NCBI GenBank assembly: GCA_910580045.1
Contig: CAJTXF010000023.1
Span: 1 to 32,206 of the forward strand
Reading direction: 5' to 3'
From: an uncultured Eubacteriales bacterium
GTDB lineage: Bacteria > Bacillota > Clostridia > Oscillospirales > Acutalibacteraceae
DNA length: 32,206 nucleotides
Below, piece by piece: positions 1 to 6,672 of this stretch. Positions within the stretch are counted from its first letter, which is position 1. Every line of letters begins with the position of its first letter. The notes under the pieces were generated by a model, which did no database searches, was not told where the DNA came from, and worked only from the letters and a program-made list of their open reading frames with translations. Position numbers and translations under genes: made by a program.

Positions 1-10
1 CACGCGATTT

Positions 11-51
11 AAGGGCAAGGTCGTGGGACGCTGTCCCACACCCTGCCAGGG
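11..51 (+). repeat. Dispersed repeat family A, copy 1
   Basis: This stretch matches, with scattered substitutions, the right arm of the palindromic element near 24620-24670: both start AAGGGCAAG, then a G/C hairpin, then CCCTGCCAGGG. It contains a perfect hairpin (GTGGGAC at 23-29, loop GCT, GTCCCAC at 33-39). It lies downstream of serC on the minus strand and could fold in the serC 3' end. Reverse-oriented copies lie at 6042-6102 and 24142-24215. Confidence 0.6.
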
Positions 52-78
52 AGACTTTTTGAAAAAAGTCCCCCTGAA

Positions 79-106
79 CCCCTCAAAAACTTTCCGCCCG
101 CGCTCC
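79..106 (+). repeat. Dispersed repeat family B, copy 1
   Basis: The 28 bases match, with a few changes, two tandem copies at 20459-20486 and 20511-20537. Shared features are CCCCTCAAAAACTTT at the left and GCGCTCC at the right. Just before it, GACTTTTT (53-60) and AAAAAGTC (63-70) form an 8-bp stem with a 2-base loop. No gene is seen in bases 1-164. Confidence 0.55.
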
Positions 107-164
107 TTACTGTGCTCTTTCCGTTATGTTCACCGCCCGCGCTTTGCGCGATGTTTACTTCCTC

Positions 165-1250
165 TCACCCGTTCTGCTTCTCAAACTCCGTCATAAACGC
201 CACCAGCTTATCAATCCCCTCCGGCGGCATAGCATTATATATGGATGCCCGCATTCCGCCCACACTCCGGTGGCCCTTCAAATTCACGAACCCAGCGGCT
301 GTGGCTTCCTTCACGAACTTGGCGTCCAGCTCCTTGTCGCCGGTAACAAAGGTCACGTTCATAATGGAGCGGCTCTCCTTCTCCGCGCAGGGCTTGAACA
401 GTTTGGAATTATCCAGGAAATCATACAGCACCTGGGCCTTTTTCACGTTCCGGGCCTCCATGGCCGGGAGCCCGCCGATTTCATTCTTTATCCATTCCAG
501 CACCAGCTTGCAGATGTAGATGGACCAGCAGGGCGGAGTGTTGTACATGGAGTCGTTCTTGGCCATGACCCCGTAATTGAACATGGTGGGCGTGCCCTCC
601 TGGGGCTCGCCAATCAAATCCTCCCGGACAATCACAATGGTCAGGCCGGCAGGGGCCACGTTCTTCTGGGCCCCTGCATAGAGCAGGCCGAACTTGCTCA
701 CGTCAATGGGCCTGCTGAGAATGCAGGAGGAGATATCCGCCACCAGGGGCACATTGCCGGTGTTGGGCAGGGTATGCCAGGCTGTGCCGTAGATGGTGTT
801 GTTCAGGCAGATATGGAAATAGTCCGCGTCAGGCCGGAACTCGCTCTCGTCCAGGTCCGGGATGCGGGAGAAGTTCTCCTCCTTCGAGGAGGCCACGGCC
901 TTGCAGTCGCCGTACCGGGAGCCCTCCTGGAAAGCCTTGGTGGAAAACTGCCCGGACAGCACATAGTCCGCCTTGCGGGATTTGGTCATCAGGTTCATGG
1001 CCACGGCGGCGAACTGGCTGGAAGCGCCCCCCTGCAGAAACAGCACCTGGTAGTTGTCGGGAATCCCCATCACTTCCCGGAGCAGGCTTTGGGCGCTTTT
1101 GATGATTTCGTCATACACCGGGGAGCGGTGGGACATCTCCATCACGGACTGGCCGGAGCCGTTATAGTCCATGACCTCAGCCGCTGCTTTTTGCAGCACG
1201 CTCTCCGGCAGCATGGAGGGACCGGCGGAAAAGTTATACACACGTGGCAT
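165..1250 (-). CDS. serC: Phosphoserine aminotransferase
   Basis: SerC is a PLP-dependent class V aminotransferase that converts 3-phosphohydroxypyruvate and glutamate to phosphoserine and 2-oxoglutarate in cytoplasmic serine synthesis; it can also act in pyridoxine synthesis. The 361-residue product is the usual family length. It opens with YNFSAGPSMLP, the typical SerC N-terminus. GGASSQF at about residues 74-80 is the phosphate-binding loop and the AGAQKN segment places the PLP lysine at K196. GHRSVGGMRASIYNAMP near the C-terminus is also typical. The start is set by a GGGAGG ribosome site just upstream on the minus strand. It is transcribed divergently from the hydrogenase regulatory cassette. 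No serA is visible, though it could lie outside the window. Confidence 0.97.
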   Translation of the reverse strand: MPRVYNFSAGPSMLPESVLQKAAAEVMDYNGSGQSVMEMSHRSPVYDEIIKSAQSLLREVMGIPDNYQVLFLQGGASSQFAAVAMNLMTKSRKADYVLSGQFSTKAFQEGSRYGDCKAVASSKEENFSRIPDLDESEFRPDADYFHICLNNTIYGTAWHTLPNTGNVPLVADISSCILSRPIDVSKFGLLYAGAQKNVAPAGLTIVIVREDLIGEPQEGTPTMFNYGVMAKNDSMYNTPPCWSIYICKLVLEWIKNEIGGLPAMEARNVKKAQVLYDFLDNSKLFKPCAEKESRSIMNVTFVTGDKELDAKFVKEATAAGFVNLKGHRSVGGMRASIYNAMPPEGIDKLVAFMTEFEKQNG

Positions 1251-1304
1251 AGATTAAACCTCCCAATCATAGTTGATTTAGCATGATAAAGAATTTTCTT
1301 CTTC

Positions 1305-1333
1305 ATTATAGCCCGAACCGCCTGAAAATGCAA
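1305..1333 (-). promoter_or_regulatory. serC promoter
   Basis: Read on the minus strand, TTGCAT (plus-strand ATGCAA at 1328-1333) is followed after 17 bases by TATAAT (plus-strand ATTATA at 1305-1310). This is a near-consensus sigma-A promoter about 50 bases upstream of the serC start. Confidence 0.8.
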
Positions 1334-1390
1334 GGGGAAACCGCGCCCAAAGCCTTTGGATGGAAAAATGCGGCGAATTTCATAAAATAT

Positions 1391-1420
1391 TTGCACTTGC
1401 CTTCCCATATATGATATAAT
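1391..1420 (+). promoter_or_regulatory. Promoter of the hydrogenase regulatory cassette
   Basis: TTGCAC at 1391-1396 and TATAAT at 1415-1420 are separated by 18 bases. The expected 5' leader is about 70 bases and contains a perfect 6-bp stem (GCCCGC, AA, GCGGGC; 1440-1453). The promoter is back-to-back with that of serC. Confidence 0.75.
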
Positions 1421-1494
1421 AAGAGGCAGGGAACATACTGCCCGCAAGCGGGCCGAATGGACTGCTTATCTTCATTAGAATTGGAGGCAGAACT

Positions 1495-1845
1495 ATGCAA
1501 GTAAAAGACATTGTCAACATTCTGAAATGCCAGGTTCTCATTGAGGGCGACATGGAGCAGGAGGTCAAAACCGCCTGCGGCAGCGACATGATGAGCGATG
1601 TGCTGGCCTTTGTCAAAGACCAGTCCGTGCTGCTGACAGGGCTGATGAACCCCCAGGTGGTGCGCACGGCGGAGATGATGGATATGCACTGCATCATCTT
1701 TGTGCGGGGCAAGCCCGTGAACCAGCAGGTGCTGGATTTGGCGGAGATGAAGGACATGACCGTCCTCTCCACCCCTTACCGGATGTTCACTGCCTGCGGG
1801 CTGCTGTTTGAGAATGGGCTGAGAGGGGGCTGCGACATCCAATGA
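1495..1845 (+). CDS. DRTGG-domain protein (first copy)
   Basis: The 116-residue product matches the small stand-alone DRTGG-domain type found beside clostridial [FeFe] hydrogenase genes. The DRTGG domain is of unknown function and elsewhere occurs fused to CBS domains or phosphotransacetylase, where a ligand-sensing role is suspected. It opens MQVKDIVNILKCQVL, and the core has the alternating hydrophobic pattern of an alpha/beta fold (ADMM/LAFVKD, VLLTGLMNPQVV, CIIFVRGK). There is no signal peptide or membrane segment. A ribosome site (GGAGG) lies just upstream. The stop overlaps the next start (ATGA), so it is likely translated together with the HATPase. A second, diverged copy is at 3688-4020. 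A regulatory role in hydrogenase signalling is inferred from context only. Confidence 0.85.
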   Translation: MQVKDIVNILKCQVLIEGDMEQEVKTACGSDMMSDVLAFVKDQSVLLTGLMNPQVVRTAEMMDMHCIIFVRGKPVNQQVLDLAEMKDMTVLSTPYRMFTACGLLFENGLRGGCDIQ

Positions 1846-2273
1846 GCATGCTGCATCTTGAGTATCAGGTCCCGGGCGACGACTTCACCCGGGCAGGGGA
1901 GGCCTCCGGCGATGTGAAGCATAAGCTGAAAAAGCTGGGCTATGAGCCGGACGCCATCCGCCGGGTGGCCATCGCCATGTATGAGGGGGAAATCAACCTG
2001 GTCATCCACGGCGGCGGCGGCGAGGCCGTGGTGGACGTGGACCCGGACCGGGTGGACATTGCCCTTGTGGACCAGGGCCCGGGCATCCCGGACGTGGAGC
2101 AGGCCATGCAGGCCGGCTGGTCCACTGCCCCGGACAATGTGCGGGCCTTGGGCTTTGGGGCGGGCATGGGCCTGCCCAACATGAAAAAGTATACGGATGA
2201 GATGACCATCGACTCCACCGTGGGGGTGGGCACCACCGTAAAGATGACCGTCCGCCCTGGAAGGAAGAGCTGA
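1842..2273 (+). CDS. Stand-alone HATPase, RsbW/anti-sigma-factor-kinase type
   Basis: The 143-residue product is essentially one GHKL ATP-binding domain. The N-box is the EGEINLVIH segment (about residues 48-56), the G1 box is DQGPGIP (about 77-83), the lid region carries GFGAGMGLPNMKK, and GVGTTVKM near the end is the G2 region. There is no histidine-phosphotransfer (DHp) domain, sensor domain or membrane segment. It therefore resembles RsbW/SpoIIAB serine kinases rather than a classical sensor kinase. It overlaps the DRTGG gene by 4 bases and precedes the sensory hydrogenase homologue by 65 bases. A role passing a redox signal to an unknown target is inferred. No anti-sigma antagonist, SpoIIE phosphatase or sigma factor is seen nearby. 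Confidence 0.85.
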   Translation: MSMLHLEYQVPGDDFTRAGEASGDVKHKLKKLGYEPDAIRRVAIAMYEGEINLVIHGGGGEAVVDVDPDRVDIALVDQGPGIPDVEQAMQAGWSTAPDNVRALGFGAGMGLPNMKKYTDEMTIDSTVGVGTTVKMTVRPGRKS

Positions 2274-2338
2274 CGGGCGAGAGCGAAAGTCTGCTTCCCG
2301 GCCCCCTGTGGCCGGGGAGAAGGAGGTATATCACAGCC

Positions 2339-3691
2339 ATGGCAGAGTTTTACCATTCTGTTGTTTTGAAAGAGGACAAGTGCATGGGCTGCACCAACTG
2401 CGTCAAGCGCTGCCCCACTGAGGCCATCCGCATCCGAAACGGTAAGGCCTCTATTGCGCCTGAGCGCTGCATTGACTGCGGCGAGTGCATCCGCATCTGT
2501 CCCCACCATGCCAAGCGGGCCCGGTTTACCCATATGGAGGCCCTGGGCCGCTTCCAATACAAGATTGCCCTGCCCGCGCCCTCGCTCTACGGGCAGTTCA
2601 ACAATCTGGACGATATCGACTATGTGCTGACCGGCCTGACCAAAATGGGCTTTGACCAGGTATATGAGGTCTCCCGGGCAGCGGAGCTGGTCAGCGAGGC
2701 CACCAGGAAGATGATGTATAACTCTGAGCTGATGACGGATTTGCCCCGGCCCATTATCAGCTCTGCCTGCCCGGCGGTGGTGCGGCTGATTCGGGTGCGG
2801 TTCCCGGATTTGTGCGGGCATGTGCTGCCCCTCAAGTCCCCCATGGAGACCGCGGCCATTATGGCCAAGCGGGAGGCCATGGAGAAGACCGGCCTTGCGG
2901 AAAAGGACATTGGCTGCTTTTTCATCACCCCCTGCCCGGCCAAGGTGACGGACATGAAAATGCCCCTGGGCATGGAGAAATCCCAGGTGGATGGGGCCAT
3001 TGCCATCAGCGAGGTGTTCCCCACCCTCAGCCACGCCATGGATAGGCTGGAGAGCGTGGAGCCCATTGCCAACTCGGGCATCATCGGCGTGGGCTGGTCC
3101 ACCAGCGGGGGCGAGTCTGCGGCCCTGCTTAACGAGAAGTACTTAGCCGCTGACGGCATTGAGAACGTGATTCGGGTGCTGGAGGAGATTGAGGACGAGC
3201 GCATCGGCGACCTGGACTTTATTGAGCTGAACGCCTGCGCCGGAGGCTGCGTGGGCGGCGTGCTGTGCGTAGAGAACCCCTACGTGGCCAAGGCCCGCAT
3301 CCAGAGGCTGCGCAAGTATCTGCCTGTCAGCCAGAATCATCTGGCCGGGGGGCCTGTGCCCACAGAGATGGAGTGGGAGGGGGAGCTGGAGTTTTCCAAC
3401 GTGATGACCCTTTCCTCAGACTTGAAGCGGGCCATGGAGATGATGGTGGAAATCAACACCCTGGAGGAGGAGCTTCCCGGCCTGGACTGCGGCGCCTGCG
3501 GGGCCCCCACCTGCCGGGCCTTTGCCGAGGACGTGGTGAAGAGGGCCTGCAAAAAGGCGGACTGCGTGTTTGTGTACCGCAAGCAGATGCAGAAGGTGGC
3601 CAGCACCCTCAGCCAGCTGGAGGACGGCCTGGGCTGGTACCCTGGCGGGAACCCCGGGGAAGATACGGAACAAAAGGAGGAGAAACCATGA
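2339..3691 (+). CDS. Sensory-type [FeFe]-hydrogenase homologue (HydS-like, no PAS domain)
   Basis: The 450-residue product has, in order: two [4Fe-4S] ferredoxin motifs (C15, C18, C21, C25; C44, C47, C50, C54), a hydrogenase large-subunit H-domain (about 75-335), and a C-terminal [4Fe-4S] domain of the PF04060 pattern (C384-x2-C387-x4-C392-x16-C409). The H-cluster cysteines are present: C144 in SSACPA, C199 in ITPCPAK, and C300 and C304 in NACAGGCVGG. The residue before C144, a proton-relay cysteine in catalytic enzymes such as CpI, is A143. The usual Trp of this motif is V147. Such changes are known from sensory group C enzymes such as Thermotoga HydS, so slow catalysis and a sensing role are inferred. 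Group C proteins usually end in a PAS domain, which is missing here. The ribosome site is AGGAGG at 2321-2326, after a 7-bp hairpin at 2297-2316. Confidence 0.9.
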   Translation: MAEFYHSVVLKEDKCMGCTNCVKRCPTEAIRIRNGKASIAPERCIDCGECIRICPHHAKRARFTHMEALGRFQYKIALPAPSLYGQFNNLDDIDYVLTGLTKMGFDQVYEVSRAAELVSEATRKMMYNSELMTDLPRPIISSACPAVVRLIRVRFPDLCGHVLPLKSPMETAAIMAKREAMEKTGLAEKDIGCFFITPCPAKVTDMKMPLGMEKSQVDGAIAISEVFPTLSHAMDRLESVEPIANSGIIGVGWSTSGGESAALLNEKYLAADGIENVIRVLEEIEDERIGDLDFIELNACAGGCVGGVLCVENPYVAKARIQRLRKYLPVSQNHLAGGPVPTEMEWEGELEFSNVMTLSSDLKRAMEMMVEINTLEEELPGLDCGACGAPTCRAFAEDVVKRACKKADCVFVYRKQMQKVASTLSQLEDGLGWYPGGNPGEDTEQKEEKP

Positions 3692-4020
3692 CCGTGAAGG
3701 AGATGGCCGAGGCCTGCGGCTGGAAGCTGCTGGCTGGGGAAGAGGGCCAGGACAATGAGGTGGACGGCTGCTATGTGGGTGATTTGCTCAGCTGGGTGAT
3801 GGGCAGGGCCCAGGCGGGCAATGTGTGGCTGACCGTGATGGGCAACCTGAACGCCATTGCCGTGGCCGCTTTGGCGGACACCAGCTGCATTGTGCTGTGC
3901 GAGGATTCTGCCCTGGACGCGGACGCCCAGAAGCGGGCGGACATGCAGGGCATCCCGGTCTACAGCTGTTCCCCAAACCTGTACGACACGGCTGTGCAGG
4001 TCCATGAGATGCTGAAATGA
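3688..4020 (+). CDS. DRTGG-domain protein (second copy)
   Basis: The 110-residue product starts MTVKEMAEACGWKLL. The reading frame stays open far upstream, but ATG 3688 has an AGGAGG site directly before it and overlaps the preceding stop (ATGA), so this start is chosen. The fold pattern resembles the first DRTGG protein: a variable N-terminal strand pair, NVWLTVMGNLNAIAVAALAD, a hydrophobic strand CIVLCED, and a C-terminal GIPVYSCSPNLYDTA segment. Identity to the first copy is low. It also overlaps the PHP gene by 4 bases, forming a coupled string. It may sense a small molecule or bind a partner; the function is unknown. Confidence 0.8.
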   Translation: MTVKEMAEACGWKLLAGEEGQDNEVDGCYVGDLLSWVMGRAQAGNVWLTVMGNLNAIAVAALADTSCIVLCEDSALDADAQKRADMQGIPVYSCSPNLYDTAVQVHEMLK

Positions 4021-4754
4021 CGGCCTATACTTATGACCTCCACATCCACTCCTGCCTGTCCCCCTGCGGGGACAACGAGATGACCCCCAACAACCTGGTG
4101 GGCATGGCGGCTGTGATGGGCCTGGACATTATCGCCATCACGGACCACAACACCTGCAAAAACGCCCCCGCTGTGCTGAAGGCAGCGGAGGAGGCAGGCA
4201 TCCTGGCCATCCCCGGCATGGAGCTTTGCACCGCCGAGGAGGCCCATGTGGTCTGCCTGTTTGAGACCTTAGAGGGTGCTATGGACTTTGACAGCTACAT
4301 ATATAACAGTATGCCCCATATCAAGAACAAGGCGGAGATATTCGGCGAGCAGCGGATTCTGGACGGGAACGACCAGCTTACCGGCACCTTGGAGGATTTG
4401 TTGTTGGTGGCCTCCTTTGTGGGGGCGGACGAGGTAAAGGCCCTGTGCGAGCAGTACGGGGGCACGGCTTTCCCGGCCCATGTGAACCGGGACTCCTACA
4501 GCGTCATCGCGTCTTTGGGCAGCATCCCCCCGGAGGGGGGGTATACTGTGGCTGAGGTCACAAGGGAATGCGATTTGGAGGCCCTGACGGCACAATATCC
4601 TGAGCTGAAATCCATGGGCATTGTCCGGGACTCGGATAGCCACTACTTGGATACCTTGGCCGAATCTCAGGCGCTGAAAATTGCCCTGCCGGAAAAAAGC
4701 GCTGCCGCGGTGCTGGCCGCCATCCGAAGCGGAGCCTCCGGGACGATGCTATAG
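4017..4754 (+). CDS. PHP-domain phosphoesterase
   Basis: The 245-residue product has the N-terminal PHP metal motif DLHIHSCLSPCGDNE, then ITDHNTCKNAP, then PGMELCTAEEAHVVCLF. A later histidine motif (FPAHVNRD) and a C-terminal SDSHYLD motif complete the usual metal ligands. PHP enzymes hydrolyse phosphoesters of nucleosides, nucleotides or histidinol phosphate using two or three metal ions; the substrate here is unknown. It is the last gene of the overlapping cassette. Genes of this type are known next to clostridial hydrogenase regulatory genes. No membrane segment or signal peptide is seen. A role in destroying a nucleotide signal is possible but is inference. Confidence 0.88.
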   Translation: MTAYTYDLHIHSCLSPCGDNEMTPNNLVGMAAVMGLDIIAITDHNTCKNAPAVLKAAEEAGILAIPGMELCTAEEAHVVCLFETLEGAMDFDSYIYNSMPHIKNKAEIFGEQRILDGNDQLTGTLEDLLLVASFVGADEVKALCEQYGGTAFPAHVNRDSYSVIASLGSIPPEGGYTVAEVTRECDLEALTAQYPELKSMGIVRDSDSHYLDTLAESQALKIALPEKSAAAVLAAIRSGASGTML

Positions 4755-4763
4755 AACACGAAA

Positions 4764-4801
4764 TATCGATATTATGGTAACTATTACCAGTTGTATCGAT
4801 A
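4764..4801. promoter_or_regulatory. Concentric double dyad upstream of hndA (putative operator)
   Basis: Two copies of the self-palindrome TATCGATA (4764-4771 and 4794-4801) start 30 bases apart. Between them, GGTAA (4776-4780) and TTACC (4784-4788) form an inner dyad whose centre coincides with that of the outer pair. The surrounding 163-base gap is AT-rich compared with the genes. The site is 117 bases upstream of hndA. A regulator-binding site is inferred; it does not match the Rex consensus as I know it. No convincing -35/-10 pair was fixed in this gap. Confidence 0.5.
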
Positions 4802-4917
4802 CGGCATGATGGAAATTGTTGAAGTTTTGTGTTTGGTTCTTTTTAGGAATTATAAGTCCCGGTTATTTTGTTATATTTAGTGTATTCCATGCATGAAGAA
4901 AGGAAGATGGTCGATTT

Positions 4918-5415
4918 ATGCAAAAACGTATCAGCAGCCTGCCCTTCCATGACACTGCGGAGCAGGCTCAGAAGCTCGACGCGGTGATAGAAAATCTCAA
5001 GGGCCAGCCCGGCGCGGTGATGCCCGCCCTGCACGAGGCCCAGGAAATCTATGGCTATCTGCCGCTGGAAGTCCAGAAGAAGATTGCGGACGGACTGGAG
5101 GTCTCTTTGGAAGAGGTCTATGGGGTTTCCACCTTCTACTCCCAGTTCAGCCTGACCCCCAAGGGGGTAAACCATATTTCCGTGTGCCTGGGCACTGCCT
5201 GCTATGTAAAGGGCTCTGACAAGGTGCTGGACCGCATCAGCCAGGTGCTGGGCATTGGGCCTGAGGAGTGCACAGAGGACGGGCTGTTCTCCCTGACAGC
5301 CTGCCGGTGCATCGGCGCCTGCGGCCTGGCCCCGGTCATTATGATTAACGAGGACGTATACGGCCGCCTGGAGCCGGAGGACGTGGACGGCATTCTCGAG
5401 AAGTACAGGGTATAA
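4918..5415 (+). CDS. hndA: NADH-linked hydrogenase subunit, NuoE-like
   Basis: The 165-residue product is a thioredoxin-like [2Fe-2S] subunit homologous to NuoE and HndA. Cluster ligands are visible as C90-x4-C95 (VCLGTACYVKG) and C131-x3-C135 (CIGACGLAP). The motif YGVSTFYSQFSL is typical of the family. It passes electrons within the soluble bifurcating hydrogenase complex, probably between the flavin subunit and the hydrogenase. The start has GAAAGGAAGATGG upstream. It opens the catalytic half of the cluster, and the order hndA-hndB-hndC-hndD matches the Hnd operon of Desulfovibrio/Solidesulfovibrio except for the inserted HATPase gene. It is cytoplasmic. The symbol is used by homology and gene order. 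Confidence 0.93.
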   Translation: MQKRISSLPFHDTAEQAQKLDAVIENLKGQPGAVMPALHEAQEIYGYLPLEVQKKIADGLEVSLEEVYGVSTFYSQFSLTPKGVNHISVCLGTACYVKGSDKVLDRISQVLGIGPEECTEDGLFSLTACRCIGACGLAPVIMINEDVYGRLEPEDVDGILEKYRV

Positions 5416-5421
5416 GCCGGT

Positions 5422-5994
5422 ATGCGGGAGCTTTCCCTGAATGTGATGGACTTGGCCCAGAACTCCATCTCCGCCGGGGCGTCCCTTGTCACCGTGGCGG
5501 TGGAGGAGGATTTGGGCGCGGACACCCTCTCTATCTCTATCAGCGACAACGGAAAGGGCATGAGCCCGGAGCAGGTGGAGCATGTGACGGACCCATTCTT
5601 TACCACCCGGACTACCCGCAGCGTTGGCCTGGGCGTGCCCCTGTTCAAGATGGAAGCAGAGATGACCGGAGGCAGTTTCTCCATCCACTCTGTGCTGGGG
5701 GAGGGCACCACCACCGCGGCGGTGTTCAAGCCCTCCAGTGTGGATATGATTCCCCTGGGGGACATCAACGGCACTGTCAGTATGCTGGTGCTGATGAACC
5801 CGGACTTGGACTTTGTCTTTACCCGCAAGCTGCGGCTGGAAAATGGGGAAGAGCGGGAGTTCGCCCTGCGCACCCTGGAACTGCGGGAGGTTTTGGGAGA
5901 GGATGTGCCCCTGAACGCCCCGGACGTGACCCAGTGGGTGAATGAGTACCTGGCGGAGAATACCGCTGAGCTCTTGGGCGGAGCAGAAACCTGA
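5422..5994 (+). CDS. Stand-alone HATPase inside the hydrogenase operon
   Basis: The 190-residue product begins MRELSLNVMDLAQNSISAGA, whose DLAQNSI segment is the N-box of a histidine-kinase ATPase domain. The G1 box is DNGKGMS, the lid has TTRTTRSVGLGVPLFKME, and GEGTTTAAVF is the G2 box. About 80 residues follow the ATPase core, with no recognised domain. There is no DHp histidine, sensor or membrane part, and no response regulator is seen nearby. It starts 6 bases after hndA and is thus embedded among the structural genes. It is a different subtype from the RsbW-like protein at 1842-2273, being closer to sensor-kinase ATPase domains. It may form a partner system with the DRTGG proteins; that is inference. 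Confidence 0.85.
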   Translation: MRELSLNVMDLAQNSISAGASLVTVAVEEDLGADTLSISISDNGKGMSPEQVEHVTDPFFTTRTTRSVGLGVPLFKMEAEMTGGSFSIHSVLGEGTTTAAVFKPSSVDMIPLGDINGTVSMLVLMNPDLDFVFTRKLRLENGEEREFALRTLELREVLGEDVPLNAPDVTQWVNEYLAENTAELLGGAET

Positions 5995-6038
5995 CGGCCC
6001 GAGGCAGGAGCTTTCTCCCAGCAGCGCCTAAAGACGGG
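5992..6038 (+). repeat. Dispersed repeat family C, copy 1
   Basis: The 47 bases starting at the HATPase stop codon resemble 8489-8536, after hndC. Both read ACGGC-CGAGGCAGG-GCTTTC, then a variable part, then TAAAG-CGGG. Both copies lie in this operon's gaps, in the same orientation, close to the end of a coding sequence. Confidence 0.55.
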
Positions 6039-6041
6039 ATG

Positions 6042-6102
6042 CGCGGTCCAGGGGCGTCAGGCCCCTGGCAGGGTTCGGGGCAGAGCCCCGAGGTCTTGCG
6101 CG
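6042..6102 (-). repeat. Dispersed repeat family A, copy 2
   Basis: The stretch runs from CGCGGTCCAGGGGCG, through two G/C hairpins, to GAGGTCTTGCGCG. It closely matches the left arm of the palindromic element at 24147-24212 and is the reverse orientation of 11-51. It lies in the 280-base gap between the HATPase gene and hndB. A further hairpin follows at 6151-6173 (CACTGTTTTC, ACA, GAAAATAGTG). Confidence 0.6.
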
Positions 6103-6222
6103 CCAGAGCCAAACAAGTCGTCAGACAAAGCGAGCGAAGTGAGCAAACATCACTGTTTTCACAGAAAATAGTGATAAAGCCACGCCAAAGCCCACGCGGA
6201 ACTTCAATATCAAAGCAATACT

Positions 6223-6254
6223 GTTCCATGATATTTACGTTCCATGATAATATT
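6223..6254 (+). repeat. Tandem 16-bp repeat just upstream of hndB
   Basis: Two adjacent 16-base units (6223-6238 and 6239-6254) share the first 11 bases, GTTCCATGATA, and then differ. They end 20 bases before the hndB start and abut its ribosome site. They could be an operator or an RNA element. I could not assign a promoter here because a -10 in this place would put the start of transcription on the ribosome site. Confidence 0.45.
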
Positions 6255-6274
6255 TGAAAGGAGCAACGAATCAT

Positions 6275-6655
6275 ATGAAATCATTAGCTGAACTGCAGGC
6301 CATCCGCGATAAGGCCCGCGCCTCTGTGAACCTCCGGGAGAACGCTGAGGCCGAGACCCGGGTCCTGGTAGGCATGGCCACCTGCGGCATTGCCGCCGGG
6401 GCCCGGCCGGTGCTCAACGCCTTTGTGGAGGAAGTGGCAAAGCGGGGCCTGCGGGACATTATGGTCACCCAGACCGGCTGCATCGGCATCTGCCAGTATG
6501 AGCCTGTGGTGGAAATCGTCACCCCGGGCCAGGAGAAGGTCACCTATGTGAAGATGACCGCGGAAAAGGCTGTGCGGGTGGTCAATGACCACCTGGTCAA
6601 CGGCAATGTGGTCACAGAGTATACCATTGGCGCCAATGCCATCGGCGCGAAATAA
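6275..6655 (+). CDS. hndB: (2Fe-2S) ferredoxin-like hydrogenase subunit
   Basis: The 126-residue thioredoxin-like ferredoxin matches HndB of NADP/NAD-linked [FeFe] hydrogenases. Three cysteines are seen: C37 in MATCGIAAGA, and C69 and C73 in QTGCIGICQYEP. The fourth ligand position of the related NuoE/NuoF clusters (C-x4-C) is occupied by Ala in the GIAAGA segment; I recall the same in other HndB proteins, so it is probably a family trait. ATG 6275 is chosen over an upstream TTG at 6254 because GAAAGGAGC ends about 12 bases before it. The gene is 17 bases from hndC and is probably co-transcribed with it. It likely relays electrons within the complex. Confidence 0.9.
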   Translation: MKSLAELQAIRDKARASVNLRENAEAETRVLVGMATCGIAAGARPVLNAFVEEVAKRGLRDIMVTQTGCIGICQYEPVVEIVTPGQEKVTYVKMTAEKAVRVVNDHLVNGNVVTEYTIGANAIGAK

Positions 6656-6672
6656 GAAGGAGGAAATAACCT

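Noticed and set aside
4811..4835. Possible Rex-type redox operator TTGTTGAAGTTTTGTG before hndA
   Set aside because: It lacks the paired TTGTTA/TAACAA half-sites; the TATCGATA dyad is a better candidate.
6223..6254. Promoter for hndB made of TTCCAT and TAATAT
   Set aside because: It would start transcription on top of the ribosome site; probably chance.
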